This document shows positions 41,931-53,438 of a stretch of 64,000 bases of DNA, in pieces. The DNA lies in assembly GCA_021432635.1 (NCBI GenBank), contig MU270016.1:1197905-1261904 (forward strand), written 5' to 3'. The stretch comes from Thozetella sp. PMI_491 (taxonomy: Eukaryota > Ascomycota > Sordariomycetes > Chaetosphaeriales > Chaetosphaeriaceae). Numbering within the stretch: the first letter of the stretch is position 1; each line of letters begins with the position of its first letter. The position numbers and the translations under genes are program-made. The notes under the pieces are model-generated. The model saw only the letters and a list, made by a program, of their open reading frames with translations. It was not told where the DNA came from and ran no database searches.

Positions 41931-44900
41931 TTAGCTTCTGTGCCCTGGCACTCTAAGATCAGGAAGGTGAGGGAGGGAGTTCTTACAGCTTGCAATACTA
42001 GCCGCGGCTAGAATCTTCATGACACCCACATCCTTGCCTACCGTCTTCCATACCCATGAGCGAATTTCGACAGCCGCCAGCGAGTCCACACCTATCTCCG
42101 GGAGGCTGCGTTCATTGTCGACGTCTTCCTCCGGAATCTGCAGCATCCGCCCCAAATGTTTCTTGATAGCACAGAGCAGGATATCCATCAAGCTTTCGCT
42201 GGTCTGCGCCGTGTTTACAAGTTCTTTGAGACTCTCCTCCCCTTTCCCTGCTTCCTGTTCCACATCTGCGCTCTCTTCGTCTGGGAGTACAAGGTGCGCG
42301 AACCTTGGGTCTACCTGCCATGCCAGGGGATTCGGGTCGTCGTGCCGGAAGCGCTTCAGGCCCGAGGTAATATCCTCAACCTGACCCGCCACGGGTCTGC
42401 CTGCCACGATAGCTTCCAGGAACATGTGATGGACATCACGCTCCGAGATAGGCGGGTAACCGTCGCGCTCTAGGCCTTGGTAGAGCTGATTTTTCTCGCG
42501 GGCTAGGAAGCCTAGGCCGTAAATGACGCCAATGTTAAGCGATGAGGCGGCGAGCCCGCGCGCGCGCCGCCATCCCGCCAGCCCGTTCATGTACATATTG
42601 GCCGCTGCATAGTTAGCCTGACCCGAATGCCCACCGATGGCCGCAAATGAAGATGTCATGATGAAGAACTCCATATCCGGGCCGCAGAATACCTGGTCTA
42701 GGTTCCGCGACCCTATTGTCTTGGGCCGCAGCACGCGGTGGAGTGTCTCGAGGCTCATCTGGCTGAAAACACGGTCGTCCAGAACCATGGCACCGTTGAT
42801 GACCCCTCCAACTGGCGGCATGGTTTTCCCTATGCGAAGTTTAAACGCTGCCACAGCTTCGTAGTCTGTCACGTCCATCTTCTCTAGAACCATCTGGACA
42901 CCGGCTTCCTGAAGCTCTTGCAGCCAGAGAGGACTCTCGGGTGGGCTGCGACTAGCCAGGACGATATGTCGGGCGCCTTGTTCGACAAACAGGCGGCAAA
43001 GGCTCTGACCGAGATCTCTTGTAAGTCCGACAAACACGTAAGACCTATCATGACGCAGCAGTTGTGGTGCGACGAGCGTGTGGATCCTATGTGGGATGAG
43101 ACGCTGAGCCCGCCAGTCTAGAATTTGAAATAGGCTTGGTCTCTTGTTTTCTTTTAACAGATCTGTCACAGACATTACGGAAGAACCGGTGGTCTTCACA
43201 TCCGTGGCCTTTGCCAGGGCCATCTGAATGGCCGTGTGCCATCTGTCCACCATGTCCGAGGATGGAGCGGTCCCGAGTTCAGGTCGGTAGAATCGGAAAT
43301 CGCTTGGCGAGGAATATTGAGAACTTTTCGGCGGAGTCTCTTGAAGTAAGCTCGTCAGCGGATGCGATTCCGGAAGGAAGTTGTAGAGGTGAGCGCCAGT
43401 TATGGGGAACAGAGCCCTGGCGCCGCGAAGAGTCAGCCTTGGCTGTAGCATGCGTATTTCGGAGTTCCTAGCGGCAAGCTGGAGATCTCTCGTATAAGCT
43501 CGAAATGGAATATTGTATCTCTCAAAAATTTCCTTGGCGCATGAGAAAAGAGCTTCGTCCGGCTCTATGAAGATCACATGTTTATGCGCCACATCCGATG
43601 CTATCTTCAGCACCACCAAATATCTCAAAAGTATTACCATAAACCACGGCGCATTTCGCGACTGGGCTGGTAGCGGCTTTGTCCAACACGGAATGGCGGT
43701 GATGAAGGATCCGTTAGTCGCCGAGAGAGCTACGCAAGGCTCTCCGGTCCTCACGAACCGCCCGATACAAGCATACGGGCCAATTTTAGAGAAGCCTGCA
43801 GAGCTATAGTCAACTTGAATGGCGCCTTCAATATCCGTCTTAATCTCGTCCAGGCGCGTCTCATGCTGAAACGAGCCGTCTGCTTCCTCGATGGCGACGA
43901 TCTCCACGATCTTGTCGAGGCTGCTGACACTCTCACTCATAAAGCGGCGGTCTGCATTCGCGCGGTTATTAGCTGGACTCCATGGTAGAATCCGCGGCAG
44001 GTAAGCCTCGCCCTCCTTCATATAAATCTCGAACTCGAGGCTGGGGAGATCGTCGAGATGCTCTCCCGAGTCCAACATTGCGGAATGCGCCACTAGCCGT
44101 AAGAATGCGTCAGATATGATTGAGTCGTTAATGGAGGAAAGAACCGCATTGCCGGTTTCTATGTCTAGAAGCTGTAGCGTGAGGCCCGGTATCTCACCAC
44201 GGACACTGCGCGTGAAACCACAAGATGCGGCACACTCGGGATTTTGAGTTCGTGCGTTGTGCGTAACCCAGAGTATAACCATTTTGGGCCGGAGAAGAGC
44301 CTTGAGACTCTGTATCCGCTGCTCGTTCATGGTAGATATGAAAGGCCCGTCTAAATCACTGAGAAGGAGGGCGGCGGTGATGTTATTGGCCTCTGCAGGA
44401 TCGAGGTCCCCAATCGTCTCAGCTATCTTGATCTCATCGTACCGAGAGAGAAGCTGCTGCGAAATACCAGAGCGTAGACTTTGAACAGGAGATGTTGACC
44501 CTCCAATTATGAGAAGCTTTTTCATCGTCGGGCCGTGTCGTTGTGTCTCACGTAGTTGAAGGCGCTGCTTAGCTGCTGACTGTGACTGTCGAATGGTCAG
44601 GGAGAACCCTGAACCGAGATTTTGGTGAGAGTGTGCAAAACCAGAATACCACTCGCCATTTCCTATGGCCTGCTGCCAGTCATTGGGAAGACCGATAAGC
44701 GGAGGAGTGGAGTCTTCAGAGTCACTCAAAATGATTAAGAAACCCCCTGGCCGTAGAAGCCGATTAACAGTGCTCAGCACCACCGACACATCAGCGCCCG
44801 CACAAGCGGTGACAGAGAGAATCACTAGGTGATACTTTGTCTCTGGCTGGCCCTCGAACTCGGACATCTTGGAGTTAGACTCGAAATCAAGTCTTTGAAT

Positions 44901-47900
44901 GATGTGTTTGTGAAGAGGGAGGCCAAACGCGGCCAACCCGGCCTCCAAGTGTCTCTCCGGCGTGCCCCCCACCGTGTATGACAAGAAGCTAGGATTTAAA
45001 CTCTGTATGATACATCGCGTAAGGCCCCAGATAGGATCGGTGACCCCTAGTACGGTCATGCGGCTGTATCGATGGGAAATCTGTCGTACCACTCGCGACA
45101 AGTGGCCTTGGAGCCGGACTAGGCGTTGGGCCTCGGCTTGCAGAGATGGAAGCGTCGAGCTGAGTAGGTTCGGAGACTCCATCTGCCCGATAGTCCATAT
45201 CCGCTCTAGGATAGGCGCATACGCGGATGTGCGGATGAAACGACTAAGTGATTCCTCCGTCTCGTCGGCCCATGGATACCATTTAGCATCATCTTGCAAG
45301 GGCCTGTTCATAAAATATGAAACGACCCTGTCACAGCTCTCAGCTAACAGGAGATCTGTTGAGTAAAGACTTGGGTCATACTCAACAATTGCGTGCTCCG
45401 GATCAAGGTCGTAGGCCACCCGCCAGTACAGCTCATAGTCCTTTTCCGCTTTGGTAGAGGATAAGGCAGTAACCGTCAGACCCTCGACCTGGATCTGCAT
45501 CTGGCCTTTGTTATTGAAGATATTGGTCTCGCTGATAAAGCGGGCTCCAGACTCTTGCGTTGGTTGCTTATTGTCTGTAATATAAGAGTCTACCAGATAC
45601 GTGCCAACGGAATCCTCATGCTGGTCAAACATGGCCATGTTGAATCGGACTAGTCGACAGGATCTGGGCAGGAACGAGGTCCATAACGCTCTGGCAAGAA
45701 ATTTGGTCAGCAATGGGTGGATTATAGACAGTAAAGACCCGGGGTTAAAGAGCATTGGTTTGGATATTTGCTTACTTATCGCCGGGGCATGAAAGTGCGA
45801 GAAAGCATAGGTGCAGGCATGAGTCTAGCATTGCTGGGCTAACGTCCAGCATTGTCGTGTCAGAGCTATGCCGTATTTGCACACGACCAGATGCAAAGTT
45901 GAGCCGCCTACGCATCGCTTCCAGGCTCCGGAAAGGGCCGGAATACACCAAGCCGGTCTCGGCCATCATATTGTAAAACCGGTCAGGCTCCACGCCCAAG
46001 GCCTCGGCCTCAAATTCTGGACGCGGGGGCAGGACGTCCTCCTTTGGGTCCCCTAACACAATACGAATCGTCGCCGAATAGTTCTTATTCATATCTGACC
46101 TCCCATCCGCAGGAACTGATGCGACTGTGAAAGTAGCCTCGATGCCAAGTTGACCCCGGGACGTGACAGCTAGACTGCTGAGAACCTCCACGCCATAGTG
46201 GTCGTCATCAATGACAAGGCCGGTGATGAATTCGGCGTCTTCGATATCGATGAGCGTGGCAGAACGACCGCCCAAAATAGCGCGAGCGGCGTCCAGTGCC
46301 ATTATCGTGTAGGCTGAAGCAGGAAATAAAGCCTGTTCTTGAAAAACATGCCCAGAAAGCCATGGAAGATTACGATATTTGAGAATGTTCCTCCAGCGGT
46401 ACTCGAATTCGTTATCGTCTGGAGTACGGAATCCTAGCAGCTCATGTGGCGACGCCTGCCGGTGCTGAGTCTGGCGTGCGATTCGTCCTCCCCTCCAGTA
46501 TTCCTGAGAGTGATCCCAAGGATACGTTGGTATATCATCCAAGCGTGACATGGAAATTCCCGGGCGCCTTGAGGTAGCAACAAATTGACCGATCTGGCCA
46601 CAGAAACAACCAAAGTGCTCCCACATCCAGCCCAAGAAATTGGAGAAGGCGATATGGTCACCTTGACCGCGGTGTAATGCCGATATATACGCTAGGTCGA
46701 TGCCAGCCTCCTTTGCGGTCTGTGATGTAGGACCCTTCAATGCTGGATGGGGCCCAACCTCAAGAACACAATCAAACCCATGATTGCCACGGAGAACAGT
46801 CTTCACAGCGTCGTAGAAGAGCACGGGTTGCTCCATGTTTTCTCGCCAATACTGCCCCTGAAGTTCTTCCCATGTCGGGCACTTCACACTGGAGACACTG
46901 GACACCCAGGCAGTCCCGTTACCCGTTCGCATAGGCGAGATATTGCAACCGGATAGATATTCTTCATACTGCCCCCCTGCCCGGGTCATGTGCGGAGAGT
47001 GATAGGCGGTGTCCACTTTGAGCATCCGTGAAAACTTCCCGGTCCCTTCCAGCTCGCCCAGAGCTTGTTCCAACACAGCGAGGTCACCCGAAAGGGTTAC
47101 GCTGGCAGGCGCGTTATGGGCTGCGACTGCTATGCGACCGCCGTACTCGGGGCTTTTGCACAAAGTCTCAGCCTCGTCCCAGGTGAGTCCCGCCGCCAAC
47201 ATGCCACCTTTCTCGCCGTCTGCACCACTGGCAAGTGTGGCACAAAGGCCTCGATAGTATGAGATGAGAATGGCATCGCGCGCGGTGAGAAATCCAGCCG
47301 CATACGCAGCAGCGATCTCGCCAGACGAGTGGCCAACGACGATGTGGAAAGAGACACCGAGACTGCGGAGGAGGTCAACCAGGCTGAGTTGGAGTGCAGT
47401 GCAAAGCGGCTGCGATACTGCTGCGGCCTCGATTTGTGATACACCTGGTTCGGCATAGATTTGCTCCTCCAGAGTCCACTTTGGTGGGCTAGCACAGCTC
47501 TGCAGTACGGTATCCAAGGAGCGGATGGTCTTAGCGTAAATTGTGCTCGACTTCATAAGGCCGCGGGACATGGTCGCCCACTGCGCACCTTGCCCAGTGA
47601 ACACGCCCATGATTTTGGGTTGGTACTCGGTAGAGCGTGCTCGGGTGCCGAGACTGGCAGAAACTGTCTTCCCCTGCCCAGCCAACGTCTCCAGTTTCAT
47701 GATCAAGCCTGGTATATCGGTACTGGTGGCGGTGACACGATAGGGTAGGGCGCTTCGGTGGGCATAGGCTTGCCAAGCAAACTCGTCGTAGTTCGTATCT
47801 GGGTGCTGGACGAGGTAGTCCCGATAGGAACGAGCGACGGCGGCGAGGGATTTGTGACTAGTTGCCGAAAGCACCAAAGGGATTGTGAGTGGGCCATTCC

Positions 47901-49326
47901 CAGAATCACGAGGCCAGTCCATCGCGGTTGTAATTGGCTTGTTATCAAACGTCGCAGCGACCTTGTCATGGATCGAGGGTTGATACTGCTCGATAATAGC
48001 GTGGGCATTGGCACCACCAAATCCGAATGAATTTAGACTGGCACGCTTCGGTTGGCCTTGGGGGACCTCGGGCCAAGGCATGAGTTCGGTCGGCACTCGC
48101 AAGTGACGGTACCAAGGCTCGATACTAGGATTGAGGCGGTTAAAGTGCAAGTTTGGCGGCACCAGGCCGGCTTTCATGGAATGCACCAGTTTCAGGATCC
48201 CGGCCAGGCCGGCAGCACCTTCCGTGTGACCGATGACAGTCTTGACCGAACCAACAAGGAGAAACTTGCTCTCATCTGCTGTGGCCGAATTGACATTCAA
48301 GTCTCCGAAGAAGGCCGCGCTCACTGCGGATGCCTCCTTCGGGTCACCGGCCTGTGTCCCGGTTCCGTGCGCTTCAAAATACTGGCAGCGATCCTGCCAG
48401 GCGGTCGGGTCTAAGCCAGTTCTCCGGTAAGTGTTGCGGATGAGCGTGGATTGGGCTTCGGAGCTCGGCATAGTAATGCCGGGTGTCCGACCGTCAGCGT
48501 TCGTTCCTGTCTCACGAACAACGGCCTCGATCCGGTCTCCAGCTGCTAGGGCTGCGCTCAAGCGCTTTATGAAAATCGCAGCAACGCCCTCACCTCGAGC
48601 ATAGCCGTCGGCATCTGCGTCCCACATACGGCAGTGGCCAGACGAGCTTAGCATGTGAAGGGCGGACTCAGCCTGGAACATTGTGGGCGTTAGGAGCAGG
48701 TTGACGCCTGTCACACATGCCATCTCGCATTCGCCTGCCCGTAGGCTGTGGATCGCTTGATGAAGCGAGACAAGACTAGACGAGCAAGCCGTGTCGATGG
48801 TCATGGATGGGCCGCGAAAGTCAAAAAAGTACGAGATCCGATTGGATACGAGGGATCGAGCATTGCCAGTAGCGAAATAGTTGCTGGCTGCCAAGTCATC
48901 CTTCTGCGACAGGCCATCGTAGTCCTGTGTCATGAGGCCGGAAAATACAGCTACGGAATTTCCAGCAACTTCCTGAAGACTGTAGCCAGCCGATTCAAGA
49001 GCCTCGTAGACAACTTCGAGAAGCATGCGCTGCTGCGGATCTATAGCCTCGGCTTCTTTTGGCGATATGTTAAAAAAGGACGCATCAAAAACCTTGTGGT
49101 TCTGGTCCAGAAAGTATGCCTTGGGGGAGTTAGTTGTGCCATGGTGCTCCCCGTCTGCGTGGTAAAACGAGTCGATATTGAATCGAGTTGATGGAATCGG
49201 TTGAGATAAATCAAGCGGGCTTTTGAGCAGATCCCAGAGTTTAGCAGGCGAGTTGGCGCCACCTCCGAAACGGCAGCTGCTGCCAACTATCGCGACCGGC
49301 TCGAGCAGTGGTTGTTTGTATGTCAT
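41931..49326 (-). CDS. Highly reducing iterative type I polyketide synthase
   Basis: Two exons, 49326-45776 and 45690-41931, join across an 85-nt intron (GTAAGC...CTGAC...CAG) to give 2436 residues. Domains: KS 1-445 with Cys181 (TACSSS), His320 (EAHGTG) and His367 (GHTEG); AT about 575-880 with Ser667 (GHSSGE); DH about 960-1200 with His993 (GHVFQEQALFP) and Asp1168. A methyltransferase-like region about 1340-1510 lacks the SAM loop (LGVTDPIW where LEIGAGTG is expected). A degenerate enoylreductase-like segment about 1750-1960 has no NADPH glycine motif. KR 2064-2240 has VGLTRDLG, Ser and Tyr2211 (QANYAAAN). ACP has Ser2387 (GVDSLA). No thioesterase is present. It should build a reduced chain with alkenes, probably unmethylated, unless a partner supplies enoyl reduction. 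The product is unknown. Confidence 0.95.
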
Positions 49327-50762
49327 CTTAGCTGGGTCCTTGACTTAGATACGGAACATTCGGTGTCGCCAGAGCTCCTCTATGTGGTCTAGAGGACGAG
49401 AAGAGGACGGCGAGCGGTAATAACACCAGGGCATCTTGGCAATGGAAGGCTAAGCTGGAGGGTTTGGCTCGCTTGGGCTCAGAGCAACAGAGTATGCGTG
49501 TCAGCACTCTTTTTTGTTGTTATCGTGCTGAATGTGCATCGTAGCGTGCAGATAAGTGGCAAGGTCGCCAATTATATCGGCCAACCCCTTTCGCGGACTG
49601 GGCGCTATAGATGTAAATGGAGCTTGGCTCGGCACAACAAGCAGCAGCTGTACATCATCAACCACGGAATGAGACAAGCCACGCAATAAACAAAAATCCC
49701 CGGCATCTATACTACCCACCCAAACACTATAAAAAGTCCTTTGACAGCGTATTATTGCAGCTACCCGCACAGCTAGCTAATAGCACCGCTGCATTTCAGC
49801 CCTAGACCCACCCACTAGTTGCAAGACAGCTACGAAGTACATCGCTAGCGTACCACTTATCTTGCTGACAGAATAAATACTTTTTTATATAAGGATCTAA
49901 AGTGTGGTTCGTACCTAATTATAATGGGACAGGTGTTTATTAGTACGAAAATTCGAGCTGGTGTGAGGTAAGTGTGGTGCAGCCTTCGTTGCGGAGTTTA
50001 GTAGCAATTATCAGTCCCTCTTGCAGCTTTTAGTATAAAAGAGTACCTAGGTTTCACACCCTAATACACTTCTCGTATCCCATTACATTCCCCTGTCCTA
50101 GCAGACTTTTCTTATCCCAGCGCATTTTTACTCTAGGCTTGGAGTCGACGATCTTAGCCTCCTCTTGAGGGTGGCACCTCGCTCTGGTTAATGTCATAGA
50201 TCGAACTGTGAGACTCTAGATCACGTACTCGGAAGTATATTGGTATGAATCTCTCAGATGCCGAGGTATCCTCAGCTGAAATAGATTCTGAACCATCTCC
50301 TCACGGCCTGAAACCTTTTATTTCGTATATGCCAGCAGCATTGTTTCTCCCCCTTCCAGATTCGTACCAGTTCGTTGCAGATTTTATTCCTCAGTAACTA
50401 GTATAGTGCATAATTCCGAAACGGGAGCCGGAGCGGTATGTCGCAGAAACCGCTACTCTGCTTCTGCACACCCCCGTGGTACCCAAGTCGTCGGCATGCA
50501 TACTGAATATATGGTACGCATGTCACATCATTTCGCATGGGTGTGTAGATCAAGGTCGAACGGTCTCCAAATACGGCCGAATAGCGGTTCCATCGTGAGC
50601 GATTGAATAATAGTGAGGGTGTTAAATACGATGGTAAACGGTCCTGTTTTGGCTAGGTGGCTCTAACAACTAGATTTCATCACTCACCCTCACTGAATCT
50701 AGGACCGTCTTACTATCTCTAGCGGCCGCTAGACCCAGAAAATTATATACAGGACAAGTCTA
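49327..50762. other. PKS upstream region and M81 3' region
   Basis: About 1.44 kb. The PKS promoter is at the left end, with CGG-N6-CGG at 49352-49363. No coding feature was found. An interleaved pair of inverted repeats lies near the M81 end. Confidence 0.5.
50612..50708. repeat. Two interleaved short inverted repeats
   Basis: AGTGAGGGTG (50612-50621) pairs with CACCCTCACT (50685-50694), and ACGGTCCT (50638-50645) pairs with AGGACCGT (50701-50708). The order A-B-A'-B' cannot form one simple hairpin but could form alternative stems or a pseudoknot in RNA. It lies about 55 nt downstream of the M81 stop, so it may fall in that gene's 3' UTR. Its role is unknown. Confidence 0.5.
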
Positions 50763-52304
50763 TCATTCATCTCGCCCATCAAGAGGCTCGTTCGACATGG
50801 GAACGAACCTTGCCCTTAGATTTGGCTCCTCCTTGAACTCCGTGTCGAAAGGCCACATAGGCCTCCGTATCCTCTTATGCCCGAGTCGCCTGAGGTCTTG
50901 ATCCACCCCACCGGGGGTAAGGGCAAGCATCCAGTCACTAGCCATATTGTAGAGCTCCGGCTCAAGGTATCCAATTTTAACAATGACGATATCAGCCTTG
51001 CGTGGGACCAAGTTTAGTTCCGTAAAATCGTGTTCCTTGTGGTATGGCTTGCGGAGTTTCGTGATGATGGCGAAGACGCTTCCGACTTGAAGAACAACTT
51101 CGGTGCCAGCCCACATGTCGCCGTGCTTGATTGCATGCACCCGACCCGTCACGGTGAGGGGTCCAGCGTGGACCGAATCGAATTCAGCTCCCACTGTCAC
51201 AGTGACAGTAGCCCCAATTCCTGCTTCAACGCAGGCCTTTACTGCTTCCCGCCCTGGAACGCTGGCGTAAATCGCAGTAGCGCCGGATTCGTCCTTGAAC
51301 TCAGGCCGTGCTAACAGTTGCGTCAATCCCCACGACATATCGCCAGACCCACCAGCAGTGGGATTATCTCCAGAGTCAGAGATGAAGTACGGCTTCTTGG
51401 GTGAGGCCAATGCCGTATCAAGACACTCGGAAAAGGAACCGGTCGGGGCTACGAATTTGAAGTCCTTATGAGCAGCCCAGAACAGCTGGGCTAGCTTCTC
51501 TGCCCCCGCCGCAACTGCATCCTCCCGCCATCCCGTGACGACGACTGCTGCACGGTTTCTAGGCGCGTCCGCCCAGGCATATCCAACCCAGATCGCGGCA
51601 TCTAGAATTCCATCCATCGCTTCGACTTCCGGCACAGCCTGGTAGATATGCTTTGCCGGCTCGAGCCTGGTAGAAGTCTGCTCTCCCGGCAGCAAAACCG
51701 GAATGGGAATCCAGGCCTTGTACGGCCGTAAATTTTGGGTCCGGTTAGTTAGCACGTCAACCAGATTCCTGCAGGCGCGCTCGTGGGTCTCAGCGGCGTC
51801 CTCGTGTGGCGCCAAGCGGTAACATGTAACTAGATCGAGCTGGTGGGCGAGTTCGCGCGACACATTGCCGTGAAGATCCATAGAGGCCGAGATGATGGTT
51901 TTAGGTCCTACGACGGCCCTGATACGCTGCAAGAGCTCAACCTCGATATCGTCGTACCCTTGCACAACCATGGCGCCGTGAATATCGTACCAAAGCCCAT
52001 CCAACGACTTGCCGTCGGGCAGCGATGACACGACCGATTGCAAACCCGCAACAATCTCCTCGGCAATAGTCTCAAAAGCCTCCCTCATCACCGATCCTCC
52101 CGGCAGTGCCCTGGCAACGAACACCTTGCGCCAATCCGCAGCTTCGCACAGGGGTTCGCCTTGCCTAAGCCAGGGATAATGCTGGCTGATCTCCTCGCCG
52201 CGAAACTTCTTAAACGCTTCATAGTCTGTGGTAGAGGGGCTAAAAGCGGAATTCTCACTGGCCATGCCCGCGATAGCAATAACCGGCCGCTGCCGCGATG
52301 CCAT
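50763..52304 (-). CDS. M81-family (MlrC-type) metallopeptidase
   Basis: A single exon of 513 residues from the ATG at 52304. The frame is open 67 codons further upstream, but MASRQRPVIAIAGMASENSA gives the family's normal N-terminus (strand, then [EH]-[ST]-N-x-F). Metal-site motifs are present: YDIHGAM (107-112), MDLHGNVS (142-149) and HEDAAETHER (167-176); the C-terminal half carries SDSGDNPTAGGSGD. The family is named for MlrC, which breaks down linearised microcystin in bacteria; fungal members are common and their substrates are unknown. The protein has no signal peptide, so it is likely cytosolic. It lies 1.4 kb upstream of the PKS on the same strand and could process or detoxify a peptide-like product, but this is only a neighbourhood argument. 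Confidence 0.87.
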   Translation of the reverse strand: MASRQRPVIAIAGMASENSAFSPSTTDYEAFKKFRGEEISQHYPWLRQGEPLCEAADWRKVFVARALPGGSVMREAFETIAEEIVAGLQSVVSSLPDGKSLDGLWYDIHGAMVVQGYDDIEVELLQRIRAVVGPKTIISASMDLHGNVSRELAHQLDLVTCYRLAPHEDAAETHERACRNLVDVLTNRTQNLRPYKAWIPIPVLLPGEQTSTRLEPAKHIYQAVPEVEAMDGILDAAIWVGYAWADAPRNRAAVVVTGWREDAVAAGAEKLAQLFWAAHKDFKFVAPTGSFSECLDTALASPKKPYFISDSGDNPTAGGSGDMSWGLTQLLARPEFKDESGATAIYASVPGREAVKACVEAGIGATVTVTVGAEFDSVHAGPLTVTGRVHAIKHGDMWAGTEVVLQVGSVFAIITKLRKPYHKEHDFTELNLVPRKADIVIVKIGYLEPELYNMASDWMLALTPGGVDQDLRRLGHKRIRRPMWPFDTEFKEEPNLRARFVPMSNEPLDGRDE

Positions 52305-53438
52305 TGTCGCACTTATCTTCACGAGGGGCTTGACTGAGGCAATCAGGTGATCAGCGATGCCGGTCGGGGAGTGCAGCAGGCGCCCGGCACATACCAAGTA
52401 AATATGCGGCATCAAACGGCGGCAAGCAGCCGTCTTCTTCGGGACAGTAACCGACAACCCCACCACTAAAATTGAATCGTATGTCCCGACAAATGGGTCA
52501 AGCACCAGATAAGCCTAGCCAGACCCCCAGCTTTCAGACTGCATCGGCCCTATCTGAGAACTAAGCACTGCTTTCGCGTACAAACTCTATTCAACCTCCT
52601 AGCCAATATTAGTAGAAAGGGAGGGGATGTAACGTAACCTACAGGTATTTAAGTCACACCAATATTCTCCTACGCTCAGCATATAGACAAGACTGCTGCC
52701 CCCGCTCCTTGGTAGGATTGAGAGGAATGTGTTGCTTATCATAGTTATAGCTTGTAATTTATTATAACAAAATTTTCACTGATTTTTAGAGCCCCTCTTA
52801 TTAATGCTTTTCAGCAGCAATGCGTATGGAAATTATAATCTAAAGACTTTCACGCCAGTGTGTCATACTAGACCTAGGACTTGGCTGAAGTGTGGTCCAA
52901 ATGCCGGTGTCGCTCAAATGCCTACGGGTTACGTTACACTGCTATAGAGAGGAGAAAAGCGCTGGCGTCTTGGCGCTCACTGAACCTCAATCGTTGTGCA
53001 AAGTACGAAGAAAAAAGAAGAAAAAAAAAACTGAGAGTCAAACAGTCTAAATAATCATAGAAATAAGAGTCCTAGTGTTATTGCCCGCAGAGTGTCTGCA
53101 ATAGAAGGGAAAAGGACAGAGCAGGAGGTATAACAATCCGACAAGCACCCACCGTCTCGCTGCCGCGGGGTATACACGAATTCCAACGCTACTGCCGACG
53201 GGATAGCTCCCGATCGGTGGGCCCAAGATAAGCAATGAAATTCGTACCGGGTGTTATATCCGCAGTAATCAGACCAATAAATAGATGGAACTCTGTTGAT
53301 ACTACACTAGCTGAGAAACAACGAGGTTCGAGCCACGATAAACTACTGAAGTAGTTTAAGGATCTCAAGCTACTCGACCAGAAGCCGCAAAAAAAAAAAA
53401 AACAGTCGGGCGCATTCTGCCGCACGCACGGCTCCAAG
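52305..53438. other. Divergent region between M81 and MFS genes
   Basis: About 1.13 kb shared by two promoters. It has AT-rich blocks and a 14-A run at 53389-53402, ending 36 nt before the MFS start. No gene was recognised. Confidence 0.5.

Noticed and set aside
53310-53345. GGTTCGAGCC, resembling a tRNA T-loop
   Set aside because: No matching acceptor, D and anticodon arms could be drawn around it.
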